Part shown: positions 1-8,347 of the stretch, in pieces
Layout of the letters: every line of letters begins with the position of its first letter
How positions within the stretch are numbered: the stretch's first letter is position 1
Source: Bacteroidia bacterium
Lineage (GTDB): Bacteria > Bacteroidota > Bacteroidia > SXHM01
NCBI GenBank assembly: GCA_022072225.1
Contig: JAJVIC010000002.1
Span: 696,404-760,403, forward strand
Direction: 5' to 3'
DNA: 64,000 bases
The notes under the pieces: generated by a model
The model's database searches: none
What the model saw: only the letters and a program-made list of their open reading frames with translations
Told to the model about the DNA's origin: nothing
Position numbers and translations under genes: made by a program

Positions 1-1750
1 GAAGCATCGACTGCAACGGTGGAACTACTACCGTTACTGTTTCTGCAACAGGCGGTACTGCTCCGTACTCAGGTACAGGTACCTTTACTGTGTCGGCAGG
101 TAATTATTCATTCACTGTAACTGATGCCAACGGTTGTACTTCTCTAACTACTGGACAAGTAAGCGAACCAACAACTTTGCAGGCATCATCAAGTGCAGGC
201 AGTATTGACTGCAACGGTGGTACTACTACCGTTACTGTTTCTGCAACAGGCGGAACTGCTCCGTACTCAGGAACAGGAACGTTTACCGTATCTGCAGGTA
301 ATTACAGCTTTACTGTTACCGATGCAAACGGGTGTACTTCTGTAACCACAGGCAGTGTTAGTGAACCAACAACTCTTCAGGCTTCATCTTCGGCAGGAAC
401 CATTGACTGCAACGGTGGTACCACCACCGTTACCGTATCTGCTACTGGAGGAACAGCTCCTTACTCCGGCACAGGAACATTTACTGTATCTGCAGGTAAT
501 TACAGCTTTACTGTTACCGATGCCAACGGTTGTACTTCTGTAACCACAGGCAGTGTAAGCGAACCAACAACTCTGCAGGCTTCATCTTCGGCAGGCAGCA
601 TTGACTGCAACGGTGGTACTACTACGGTTACTGTCTCTGCAACTGGCGGTACTGCTCCGTACTCCGGCACAGGAACGTTTACCGTATCTGCAGGTAACTA
701 CAGCTTTACTGTTACCGATGCCAACGGTTGTACTTCTGTAACTTCAGGACAAGTTGGCGAACCAACAACTTTACAAGCATCTTCAACTGCAGGCAGCATT
801 GACTGCAACGGAGGCACTACTACCGTTACTGTTTCTGCAACTGGCGGAACTGCTCCTTACAGCGGAACAGGTACATTCACTGTGTCGGCAGGTGCATATT
901 CATTCACCGTGACCGATGCCAACGGTTGTACATCAACCACTACAGGCTCAGTTTCTGAACCAACAACTTTACAGGCATCTTCAAGTGCAGGCAGCATTGA
1001 CTGCAACGGTGGTACTACTACCGTTACCGTTTCTGCAACTGGCGGAACTGCTCCCTACTCCGGCACAGGCACATTTACCGTGTCTGCAGGTAATTACTCT
1101 TTCACTGTAACCGATGCCAACGGTTGTTCTTCAACAACCACAGGCAATGTAAGTGAACCAACAACTTTACAGGCATCTTCAAGTGCAGGCAGCATTGACT
1201 GCAACGGAGGCTCCACCACCGTTACCGTATCCGCAACAGGTGGCACTGCTCCTTACTCCGGCACAGGAACATTTACCGTGTCTGTAGGTAACTACAGCTT
1301 TACCGTTACCGATGCTAACGGTTGTACATCAACCACTACAGGCTCAGTTTCTGAACCAACAACTTTACAAGCATCTTCAAGTGCAGGTAGTATTGACTGC
1401 AACGGTGGTACAACTACCGTTACCGTATCTGCAACTGGCGGTACTGCTCCGTACTTCGGCACAGGAACGTTTACCGTATCTGCAGGTAACTACAGCTTTA
1501 CTGTTACCGATGCCAACGGTTGTACTTCGGTTGCTTCAGGACAAGTTGGTGAACCAACTACTTTAGTTGCTTCTTCAAGTGCAGGTTCTATTGCTTGTAA
1601 CGAAGGCACTACTACGGTTACTGTTTCTGCTACTGGCGGAACTGCTCCTTATTCTGGTACCGGAACGTTTACTGTATCAGCAGGTGCATACAGCTACACG
1701 GTTACTGATGCTAACGGTTGTATTTCGGTTACTACAGGAACCATTACTGA
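1..1750 (+). repeat. 198-bp tandem repeats encoding 66-aa SprB-like units
   Basis: About 8.8 direct repeats with a strict 198-bp period, very similar at the nucleotide level, lie inside the adhesin gene. The last unit (about 1560-1745) is the most diverged, for example ACNEG replacing DCNGG. Such near-identity implies recent expansion or gene conversion and makes copy-number change and assembly collapse likely. Confidence 0.92.
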
Positions 1751-4559
1751 CCTGGATTTAGTTCCGCCAACCGTTGCATGTCAGAACATAACAGCTCAGC
1801 TTGGTGAGAATGGAACCACTGTAATCCTTGCAGCGCAAATCGACAACGGCTCTTCTGATAATTGTGGAATCGACACCATGATTGTTAGTCCTGCTTCTTT
1901 TGATTGCTCAAACATTGGCGAAAACTCAGTAACACTTACCGTTACGGATGTTAACGGAAACTCTGCCTCCTGTTCTGCTACCGTAACAGTGGTTGACAAC
2001 CTTCCTCCGACTGCTATTTGCCAAAATATAACAGTGTCTTTAGATGAACAAGGCAATGCAACAATTACTGCTGCACAAATAGACAACGGAAGTTCCGACA
2101 ACTGCGGCATTGATTGGATTGCTGTTACCCCTGCTTCATTTACCTGTGCGAATGCAGGAAACAATACAGTGGTGCTCACAGTTATGGATGTTAATGGAAA
2201 CTCCTCAACCTGTTCTGCTGTTGTTACTATTGTTGACAACACTCCTCCAACTGCTCTTTGTCAGAATATCAGCGTGGTTTTAGATGCTAATGGCAGTGCA
2301 GTAATCACTGCTGCTCAGATTGACAACGGTTCATCTGACAACTGCGGCATTGATAACATCAGCGTATCACCTGCTTCTTTCGGTTGTGCTGATATTGGGG
2401 TGAACACTGTTACATTAACAGTAACCGATTTAAGCGGAAACGTCTCTACCTGCACAGCAGTGGTTACAGTTACAGGCGATCTTGCTAATATTTATATCAC
2501 CGCTGACGGACCAACTGAATTCTGCGATGGCGAACAAGTTGTATTAACTGCTACTGCCGGTGCTTCTTATGTATGGTCGCCAAACGGTGAAACAACACAA
2601 TCAATCACCGTGTTAACCGCGGGAAGCTACAGCGTAACCGTTACCAACCAATTTGGTTGCAGCGGCACTTCTGCTTCAACCGATGTAATCGTTCATTCTA
2701 ATCCTGTTCCAACAATATCAGCTGATGGTGATTTAACATTCTGCGAAGGTGGAAGCGTTACACTTACAGCTACAGATGCTGCAAGCTACCTGTGGTCACC
2801 AAACGGTGAAACAACACAATCAATCACGGTAACAACTTCAGGTAATTACATGGTAACCGTAAACGACCTGTTCGGTTGCCGCGGAACTTCAGCCCCTGTA
2901 AGTATGACAGTGAATGAGAATCCTGTACCAACAATTTCTGCAAACGGCCCAACAACCTTCTGTGCTGGCGAAAGCGTTACACTTACTTCAGACAGCCCTA
3001 CCGGAAACGTTTGGTCACCGAATGGCGAAACCACACAAACCATAACAGTGGAAGGTCCGGGAAGCTACACCGTAACCGTAACCGACAACAATGGTTGCAC
3101 AGGAACTTCGGCTGCTGTGGATGTTACACTCTATCAAAACCCTGTAACATCAATTACTGCAAGCGATGCAACTACCTTCTGCGAAGGAGGAAGCGTAACA
3201 CTTACTTCAGCAACTGCTTCCGGTTATGTTTGGTCGCCTGACGGTGAAACTACACAGTCTGTTACCGTATCAGCTTCCGGAAATTACAGTGTTAGCATTA
3301 CAGATGAAAATGGCTGCTCAGCAACATCTGAAATTACAACAGTCTTGGTTAATCCAAACCCTGCGGTGCAGATAGATGCACAAGGTGCAACAACCGTATG
3401 CTTCGGTGAGTTTGTTATGATTTCTGCCACTGCTCCAACTGCAGTTTCATACGATTGGACTCCTGACGGAGAAACCACACAATCAATCTATGCTGCGGCA
3501 ACCGGTGATTACGCAGTTACCGTAACCGATGCAAATGGCTGTACAGCAACCTCTGCTCCTGTTCATGTTGAAGTGGGTCAGCAACTCACTCCCCCAACAG
3601 TTGCATTAAACAGCCCTCCAGATTTCTGCGAAGGTCAAAGCGTAATGTTTACCGCAAGCTCAACAACCAATGTAACCTATCAATGGTACAGCAACGGTGT
3701 GCCAATACCTGACGGAGTTGGTGCTGCTTACACAGCTTGGGTTGCAGGTAGTTATTACGTAGTTGCTACTGATGCAAATGGTTGCACCGTTCAGTCAGTT
3801 CCTGTTCAGGTTAATGTGGGTCAGACACCAATTGCAAATGCAGGAGTGGATCAAATCATTTGTGTTGGAAACAGCATAACGCTGACAGCAGCTGGTGGAA
3901 CAAACTATCAATGGAGTAATGGTGAAACAACACAGTCTATTACCGTTTCGCCTCTTGATACAACCAGTTATTCTGTAGTGGTTACCAACCAGTATTGTGC
4001 TGCAATTGCAACTGATACTGTAATTGTTAACGTGGTCAATAATCCTGTTGCTGAAATCCAGGCATCTGACAGTCCTTCGCTCGGAAATCCTGTGAATTTC
4101 ACCGATGTTTCAGGCGATAACAGCATCACAAACTGGTTTTGGGATTTTGGTGACGGTGTTTCGGCAACTACACAAAACACCCATCACACCTACGATACAG
4201 AGGGCCTGTTCAATGTTATACTCACCGTAGAAAATCAATACGGCTGCTCAGCCAGCGATACAGTGGAAGTGGAAATCGAACAGATTATTCTTATTCCTAA
4301 CGTAATCACACCAAACGGTGACGGATTTAACGATGCGCTCGATATTAAAAATAACGGAGTAGATAATTATGAAATGATAATCTACAACCGTTGGGGACTT
4401 ATTATCTTTGAAGACAACTCAGGCGACATCTACTGGGACGGAAAAACAGTTGCAGGCGCTGAAGCTGCCGCAGGAACCTATTTCTATGTACTGACTGTAG
4501 CTAACAAAGCCAGCCTCGGAGATTTCAAACAAAACGGATTTATCACAGTTATCAGGTAA
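3..4559 (+). CDS. Giant secreted repeat protein (SprB-like/HYR/PKD) with T9SS type B C-terminal domain, 5' truncated by window
   Basis: The frame is open from the first bases of the window, so the N-terminus and signal peptide lie upstream. From 1 to about 1750 there are eight full near-identical 66-residue SprB-like units (each with EPTTLQASS, DCNGG, GTAPYSGTGTF, TVTDANGC) plus a partial one. Three HYR-type units follow (about 1762-2480; PPTxxCQNI, DNGSSDNCGID), then about seven Ig/PKD-like units (about 2490-4030; FCxG..VTLTA, WSPNGETTQSITV). A PKD domain (WDFGDG, about 4042-4280) comes next. The last roughly 90 residues are a gliding-motility-type CTD (NVITPNGDGFND, YNRWG, W-DG, GTYFYVL). 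In Bacteroidota this architecture is exported by the type IX system and used as a surface adhesin. Export and adhesion are inferred from family; the repeats and CTD are seen directly. Confidence 0.93.
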   Translation, partial: SIDCNGGTTTVTVSATGGTAPYSGTGTFTVSAGNYSFTVTDANGCTSLTTGQVSEPTTLQASSSAGSIDCNGGTTTVTVSATGGTAPYSGTGTFTVSAGNYSFTVTDANGCTSVTTGSVSEPTTLQASSSAGTIDCNGGTTTVTVSATGGTAPYSGTGTFTVSAGNYSFTVTDANGCTSVTTGSVSEPTTLQASSSAGSIDCNGGTTTVTVSATGGTAPYSGTGTFTVSAGNYSFTVTDANGCTSVTSGQVGEPTTLQASSTAGSIDCNGGTTTVTVSATGGTAPYSGTGTFTVSAGAYSFTVTDANGCTSTTTGSVSEPTTLQASSSAGSIDCNGGTTTVTVSATGGTAPYSGTGTFTVSAGNYSFTVTDANGCSSTTTGNVSEPTTLQASSSAGSIDCNGGSTTVTVSATGGTAPYSGTGTFTVSVGNYSFTVTDANGCTSTTTGSVSEPTTLQASSSAGSIDCNGGTTTVTVSATGGTAPYFGTGTFTVSAGNYSFTVTDANGCTSVASGQVGEPTTLVASSSAGSIACNEGTTTVTVSATGGTAPYSGTGTFTVSAGAYSYTVTDANGCISVTTGTITDLDLVPPTVACQNITAQLGENGTTVILAAQIDNGSSDNCGIDTMIVSPASFDCSNIGENSVTLTVTDVNGNSASCSATVTVVDNLPPTAICQNITVSLDEQGNATITAAQIDNGSSDNCGIDWIAVTPASFTCANAGNNTVVLTVMDVNGNSSTCSAVVTIVDNTPPTALCQNISVVLDANGSAVITAAQIDNGSSDNCGIDNISVSPASFGCADIGVNTVTLTVTDLSGNVSTCTAVVTVTGDLANIYITADGPTEFCDGEQVVLTATAGASYVWSPNGETTQSITVLTAGSYSVTVTNQFGCSGTSASTDVIVHSNPVPTISADGDLTFCEGGSVTLTATDAASYLWSPNGETTQSITVTTSGNYMVTVNDLFGCRGTSAPVSMTVNENPVPTISANGPTTFCAGESVTLTSDSPTGNVWSPNGETTQTITVEGPGSYTVTVTDNNGCTGTSAAVDVTLYQNPVTSITASDATTFCEGGSVTLTSATASGYVWSPDGETTQSVTVSASGNYSVSITDENGCSATSEITTVLVNPNPAVQIDAQGATTVCFGEFVMISATAPTAVSYDWTPDGETTQSIYAAATGDYAVTVTDANGCTATSAPVHVEVGQQLTPPTVALNSPPDFCEGQSVMFTASSTTNVTYQWYSNGVPIPDGVGAAYTAWVAGSYYVVATDANGCTVQSVPVQVNVGQTPIANAGVDQIICVGNSITLTAAGGTNYQWSNGETTQSITVSPLDTTSYSVVVTNQYCAAIATDTVIVNVVNNPVAEIQASDSPSLGNPVNFTDVSGDNSITNWFWDFGDGVSATTQNTHHTYDTEGLFNVILTVENQYGCSASDTVEVEIEQIILIPNVITPNGDGFNDALDIKNNGVDNYEMIIYNRWGLIIFEDNSGDIYWDGKTVAGAEAAAGTYFYVLTVANKASLGDFKQNGFITVIR

Positions 4560-4567
4560 CGCCCGCA

Positions 4568-4605
4568 AACCCTGAAGGATTAAAAATCCTTCAGGGTTTT
4601 ATTTT
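4568..4605 (+). terminator. Rho-independent terminator after the adhesin gene
   Basis: A 13-bp perfect inverted repeat (AACCCTGAAGGAT / ATCCTTCAGGGTT) around a TAAAA loop is followed by TTTATTTTAA, 8 nt after the stop codon. Confidence 0.9.
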
Positions 4606-4626
4606 AACATGAATTAACGTCATTGT

Positions 4627-4745
4627 AGGGGCAGGGCTCGCCCCTGCCCTTTAGGTCAGGGATTCAAAATGTGCCGTCAGGCACTAAATCTTGGTAGTAA
4701 AAAAGAAAAACAAAACAACCTGTTCGTCCCATCGGGACGAAACCC
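4627..4745. repeat. Cluster of three dispersed palindromes
   Basis: The gap holds a hairpin GGGGCAGGGC/GCCCCTGCCC near 4627-4652, a second GTGCC-GTCA-GGCAC (about 4671-4684) followed by TAAATCTTGG, and a third TTCGTCCC/GGGACGAA (about 4725-4743). The TGCCGTCAGGCA core recurs at about 57950, so it is a dispersed element and not a local structure. No coding capacity is evident. Confidence 0.6.
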
Positions 4746-4781
4746 AAAGCATTGATGGCATCCCGACCAACTAATAAATAA

Positions 4782-5372
4782 TCAATTTTTCCTCCGCTTT
4801 TGCACCTTCTTCGCTACCCGTAAAATGGCATCCTCAATCGTTTCACCTTTTTTCGGTTCAAGGTTTTCAAGCGCATCTGCAAATCCATCAATCATCGCAT
4901 CCCATTCCTTAAATGTCTTCCGCGCCATCTTTTCATCTCCAGTTTCCCAAAACTTACTCTCATCGTTAACATTAAACTCACTGAAATACTTCCCGCTCAC
5001 ATAGCGCAAAAGATTAATCACCTTAATATGAACAGTAACACCCGCATACTGTGTTTTGGTAAAGCTCCCTTCAATCAAAAACCCCTCTTCGCTTTTTTTA
5101 TTCTTCAGCCAGTAATCATAAATAAACGGATTACACAGTTTTCCGTTTGATAAAAAACACAGCGTAACAGGTTCGCTCCCCGGTGGCGAAAACAATATCC
5201 CGTAAACATCTTCATCAAAAGTCTTTTTACCTAAAGCTTTTGCCTTAAATTCCTTTTCAAAAACATGATACTTCCAACCCTCTGTTTCCGTAATGTCTTT
5301 CACCTCATCAATCATTTCAATTAATGATGCTTTCGGGTTAAACCTGCCGCTGTAATAAATGCTTAAGCCCAA
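4782..5372 (-). CDS. Conserved hypothetical protein
   Basis: A 196-aa soluble protein without signal peptide or membrane segment. It starts at a TTG codon (GLSIYYSGRF); an in-frame stop lies five codons upstream and there is no ATG nearby, so TTG is the best start. The C-terminus is strongly basic (KKVQKRRKN). It begins 12 nt after the stop codon of the hsdR remnant and was probably the last gene of the former restriction-modification operon or a passenger beside it. I do not recognise the family and assign no function. Confidence 0.75.
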   Translation of the reverse strand: MGLSIYYSGRFNPKASLIEMIDEVKDITETEGWKYHVFEKEFKAKALGKKTFDEDVYGILFSPPGSEPVTLCFLSNGKLCNPFIYDYWLKNKKSEEGFLIEGSFTKTQYAGVTVHIKVINLLRYVSGKYFSEFNVNDESKFWETGDEKMARKTFKEWDAMIDGFADALENLEPKKGETIEDAILRVAKKVQKRRKN

Positions 5373-5384
5373 CTTTGGTGTAGA

Positions 5385-5695
5385 TTAATAATACTCCTTT
5401 ATATACTCAAACGCCTTGTTGTAAAGCTCCTCGTCTTTTATCTGGTAAGTAATCCAAAGTATTTTTCTCAGTTCCTTTCTGATTAATTTTTCTCCTGTTG
5501 TTGAGTTTTGCCAACATAACTTAAATCACCATCACCTTCTGCTAAAGCAGCCTGGTATTCTTCATCCCACAAATCACTGATGCGCTTAAAAAACAGCAAG
5601 GGGAAGATGTATTGTTTAAAGTCAGCCGCATCAATCATTCCGCGCAAAATATTCGCAGCGCCCCACAAATAAGCTTCTAATTCTTTCTGGTTCAT
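5385..5695 (-). pseudogene. Type I restriction-modification remnant: hsdM start joined to hsdR end
   Basis: Reading leftward, ATG at 5695 encodes the typical N-terminus of a type I methyltransferase subunit (MNQKELEAYLWGAANILRG, FPLLFFKRISD), about 60 residues before the similarity ends near 5500. In another frame the segment about 5385-5500 encodes LRKILWITYQIKDEEL...AFEYIKEYY and then a stop, which resembles the extreme C-terminus of HsdR subunits. The catalytic methyltransferase, the specificity subunit and the helicase/nuclease are all missing. The simplest reading is one large internal deletion of an hsdM-hsdS-hsdR operon. The hsdM part is recognised with good confidence; the hsdR part is shorter and less certain. 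Confidence 0.75.
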
Positions 5696-5985
5696 TTAAT
5701 GTAAGCTAAGTAACTTCACAAATGTGAGAAAAAATGTTAGAAATGTTAGAAAAGCAAGAAATGTTATTTTCCCATCGGACTTCATACGGAGGAAATACGC
5801 CTTATTCAACATTCGTTATTCGACATTCGATATTTCTTCTTCTAATTTCAACATTTCTTCTTCTAAATTCATTATTCCCTGCCCTCTTGTATAAATCTTA
5901 AATTTTTTATTTTTGCTCTGTGCGGGTCAAGCAAAAAACATAAGCATCCTGTCTGATGCTTGGGCAACTTTAAAAAATAAACACA
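5696..5985. other. Intergenic region with low-complexity AT repeats and a 5' UTR hairpin
   Basis: Contains repeated ATGTTAGAA, repeated ATTCGNNATTCG-like strings (about 5814-5840) and TTTCTTCTTCTAA twice. A 7-bp hairpin AAGCATC/GATGCTT at 5942-5961 lies in the probable leader of the downstream gene. No gene is seen. Confidence 0.5.
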
Positions 5986-7125
5986 ATGGCATTCCTTTTT
6001 CCAAAAGAAGAACTACCTGAAATTATACTTGAATGGAACACAGCCGATGCTTCTTTTATTAATGCATGTAAAGAAAAAGGTTATTTCCCGTTTTTCAGAT
6101 ATATTGATTGGGCCCTCAAAAACAAAATTGCTGATAAAAGAATTACCTTTATCCTGCGTCATAATATTAATCTATGGCACGGTCATCCTATACATACATT
6201 AGAAACAACAGGTGCAGAATTTGGTATAACCCGTGAACGGGTAAGACAAATCTATGAGCGCTTGCAGCGTCAGGTTAAAGGACTTGCAATCAACAGTGCT
6301 CAGGTAATAGGCAAGCACCTTATTGAGCAAAATTATTTTAAACACGAGCTATGGAATAACAACTGTGTAACATCGGCAATTTCAGACTCACTGAATAAAC
6401 AGGAAGAAACTGCATTTACCGCAAAAGCTCATTTTCTGATGTTCGAGATATTAAGCAACAATTCAATGCTGCAGTTTAGCTTTACTCATAACGGCACTGT
6501 GCATAATTTCATGATTAATCCTAACGTAATGGAAGAGGTAAAACTAGCACCCTTTATGTATCAGATAAGACACCATAAATATTATGATATTGAAAAGGCA
6601 ATTCTTAATAATCTCAGAGTTAAAGGCCGGCCGGTAAGTGAACAAACTGTTTCTTCTCTTAAAATACTTACCCTGCAATTTAAAGAGAATAAAAAAAAAC
6701 AATTTCTTTCACAACCCGATATGGCCTATCATGCCTTGAAAACAATTAACAAACCCTCAATCGCTGAAGACATAGCCGAAACTATAAATAAATTATATCC
6801 CGAAACCAAACACAAAAACTATAAATGGTTACATATGCGTTTGCTGCTCGACAAAAAACGTTTTATAGTTTCTGATCCCTCAACAGGTCTCATTGCTCTT
6901 AAAGAATGGGAAAATAATATGCCGGGAATCAAGGGCGGTAAAATTGCTGATATTGCCGTTGACTTTCTGCAAAACAATAATAATCCGGCACCCATAACAG
7001 CAGTTGTAAAGCACATACTGAAATTCAGAAAAACCTATTATAAAAGCATCCTCGAGAATTTAAGGTTAGACAAGAAAAAAAGATTTATTTTTCCGGAAAA
7101 AGGATTGGTCAGTTTAAGTAAATAA
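5986..7125 (+). CDS. Protein with sigma-70 region-4-like HTH and two C-terminal winged-helix (HARE-HTH-like) repeats
   Basis: 379 aa. Residues about 75-95 read EFGITRERVRQIYERLQRQV, the canonical helix-turn-helix of sigma-70 region 4. No sigma region 2 is present, so this is not a complete sigma factor. Two similar segments close the protein (about 245-305 and about 320-379). Each has an alternating helix pattern ending in K(K)RFI...GLIAL/GLVSL, as in HARE-HTH winged helices found in RNA polymerase delta-like proteins and restriction/modification-linked regulators. I infer a DNA-binding regulator. It stands alone next to the hsd remnant and the repeat field at 7.17 kb, so it may derive from a defence locus. 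Confidence 0.7.
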   Translation: MAFLFPKEELPEIILEWNTADASFINACKEKGYFPFFRYIDWALKNKIADKRITFILRHNINLWHGHPIHTLETTGAEFGITRERVRQIYERLQRQVKGLAINSAQVIGKHLIEQNYFKHELWNNNCVTSAISDSLNKQEETAFTAKAHFLMFEILSNNSMLQFSFTHNGTVHNFMINPNVMEEVKLAPFMYQIRHHKYYDIEKAILNNLRVKGRPVSEQTVSSLKILTLQFKENKKKQFLSQPDMAYHALKTINKPSIAEDIAETINKLYPETKHKNYKWLHMRLLLDKKRFIVSDPSTGLIALKEWENNMPGIKGGKIADIAVDFLQNNNNPAPITAVVKHILKFRKTYYKSILENLRLDKKKRFIFPEKGLVSLSK

Positions 7126-7169
7126 TCCTAAAAAAAACGCCAAACCCCTCCCCCACCTAACACCTCCCT

Positions 7170-7495
7170 TCCATCCCATAGCACAACAATAGCAATACAT
7201 AGCACCTCGCTTACAAAGCATAGCACTTCTCTTCAAACAGATAGCGCATAACTGCAAATACATAGCATCTTTCTTTCTTTAGTTAGCACTCCCCTTCCGG
7301 TAATTAAAACATAACTTGTAGTAAGTAGCAGTATAATTACAACAGATAGCAGCTTACTGCCAATCAATAGAACCTTTCTTGCAGCCAATAGCATTCTGCT
7401 TGCTTTGTATAGCACAACAGTTCATACGCATAGCATCCCGCTTGCGCCTCATATAACCCCACTTGAAATACATAGCACCCCCCTTAAAAAACATT
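7170..7495. repeat. About 15 degenerate 20-22-bp direct repeats (CATAGCAC motif)
   Basis: The 476-bp gap between 7126 and 7601 has no convincing gene. Most of it is a quasi-periodic array in which (C)ATAGCAC or a close variant (ATAGCAT, ATAGCGC, ATAGAAC, TTAGCACT) recurs about every 20-22 bp, usually followed by a CTT/CGCTT block and then CAAATA or similar. Units are degenerate and lack the constant-repeat/unique-spacer structure of CRISPR. The spacing is near two DNA helical turns. It ends about 105 bp before the start codon of the next gene. Confidence 0.7.
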
Positions 7496-7601
7496 TTTCA
7501 ACGCTGTACAATAATTTCACCACACTGCCGTTACTATATATATAACTGCATCTAATCAATAGACGATTAGCTGATAACTAATAACCAATAACTTTCTTCA
7601 A

Positions 7602-8303
7602 ATGACCACCCGCCAGAACAACAAGCAAAACATGTACCTCGTAGTAAATGCATTCCTTTCCGAATCAGCATCTGTTTGGAACTCCGTTCCCGGAATAGTT
7701 TCCGCAGTAGATCGCCTCCATACATTGTTAGATGAAATAAGCAGACAGGTACGCATTCAGATAACCCCTACTACAGGCATTGCAAAGCAGAAGAAGAACG
7801 TTAAAATCCAACTGATTGAAACGCTCGTTGCGGTTGCGGGCGCTATTCAGTCAATAGCCGATGATAACAATGATCATGAATTATTTCAGAACATGCACTA
7901 CACACCCGGCATCCTCAGGATTAAGTCCACCATCAAAACAGCATCAATTGCAAACATAGTGTATAAAAAAGCCCTCACCTTAACCCCCGAATTGCTCGAT
8001 AAAGGAATCACTGCTTCAACACTAACTCATTTTCACAGCCTCATTCAGCAGTTTGATAACCTCGGGCAGGCACCACGTGCCGCTAAAGCAGAGCGTAAAT
8101 CAGCCACGCAAAACGTTAAAACATTAATCCACCAAACCGACAGCTTCCTGAAAAACAACCTCGATAATCTGATGCTGCAATTTGCCGTTTCCAACAAAGA
8201 GTTTTACTCAAAATATCGCAATAACCGTAATATCATTGACCTTGGCACCCGCCACCGCCACCCTGAGTCAACTGAGAACCAAACCGGAAACGCAACCACC
8301 TGA
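7602..8303 (+). CDS. Uncharacterised mainly helical protein
   Basis: 233 aa, no signal peptide or membrane segments. The composition and heptad-like spacing predict a helical bundle. The C-terminal third has alternating charged/hydrophobic helices (SLIQQFDNLGQAPRAAK, SATQNVKTLIHQ) followed by FAVSNKEFYSKYRNNRNIID and a disordered His/Thr/Asn-rich tail. The family is not recognised; it looks like a Bacteroidota-restricted orphan. It is preceded by the roughly 21-bp repeat field, an arrangement resembling the locus at 25.5-26.9 kb, whose product shares a faint C-terminal pattern. Confidence 0.7.
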   Translation: MTTRQNNKQNMYLVVNAFLSESASVWNSVPGIVSAVDRLHTLLDEISRQVRIQITPTTGIAKQKKNVKIQLIETLVAVAGAIQSIADDNNDHELFQNMHYTPGILRIKSTIKTASIANIVYKKALTLTPELLDKGITASTLTHFHSLIQQFDNLGQAPRAAKAERKSATQNVKTLIHQTDSFLKNNLDNLMLQFAVSNKEFYSKYRNNRNIIDLGTRHRHPESTENQTGNATT

Positions 8304-8347
8304 ATACCCAAAAACCTTAACACATTAAATCTATCTTTGCCTCCCGA

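Noticed and set aside
4782-5695. Intact type I restriction system
   Set aside because: Only terminal fragments of HsdM and HsdR remain; no specificity subunit, methyltransferase core or helicase.
7170-7495. CRISPR array
   Set aside because: Repeat units are degenerate and nearly contiguous; there are no constant repeats with unique spacers of uniform length and no cas genes nearby.
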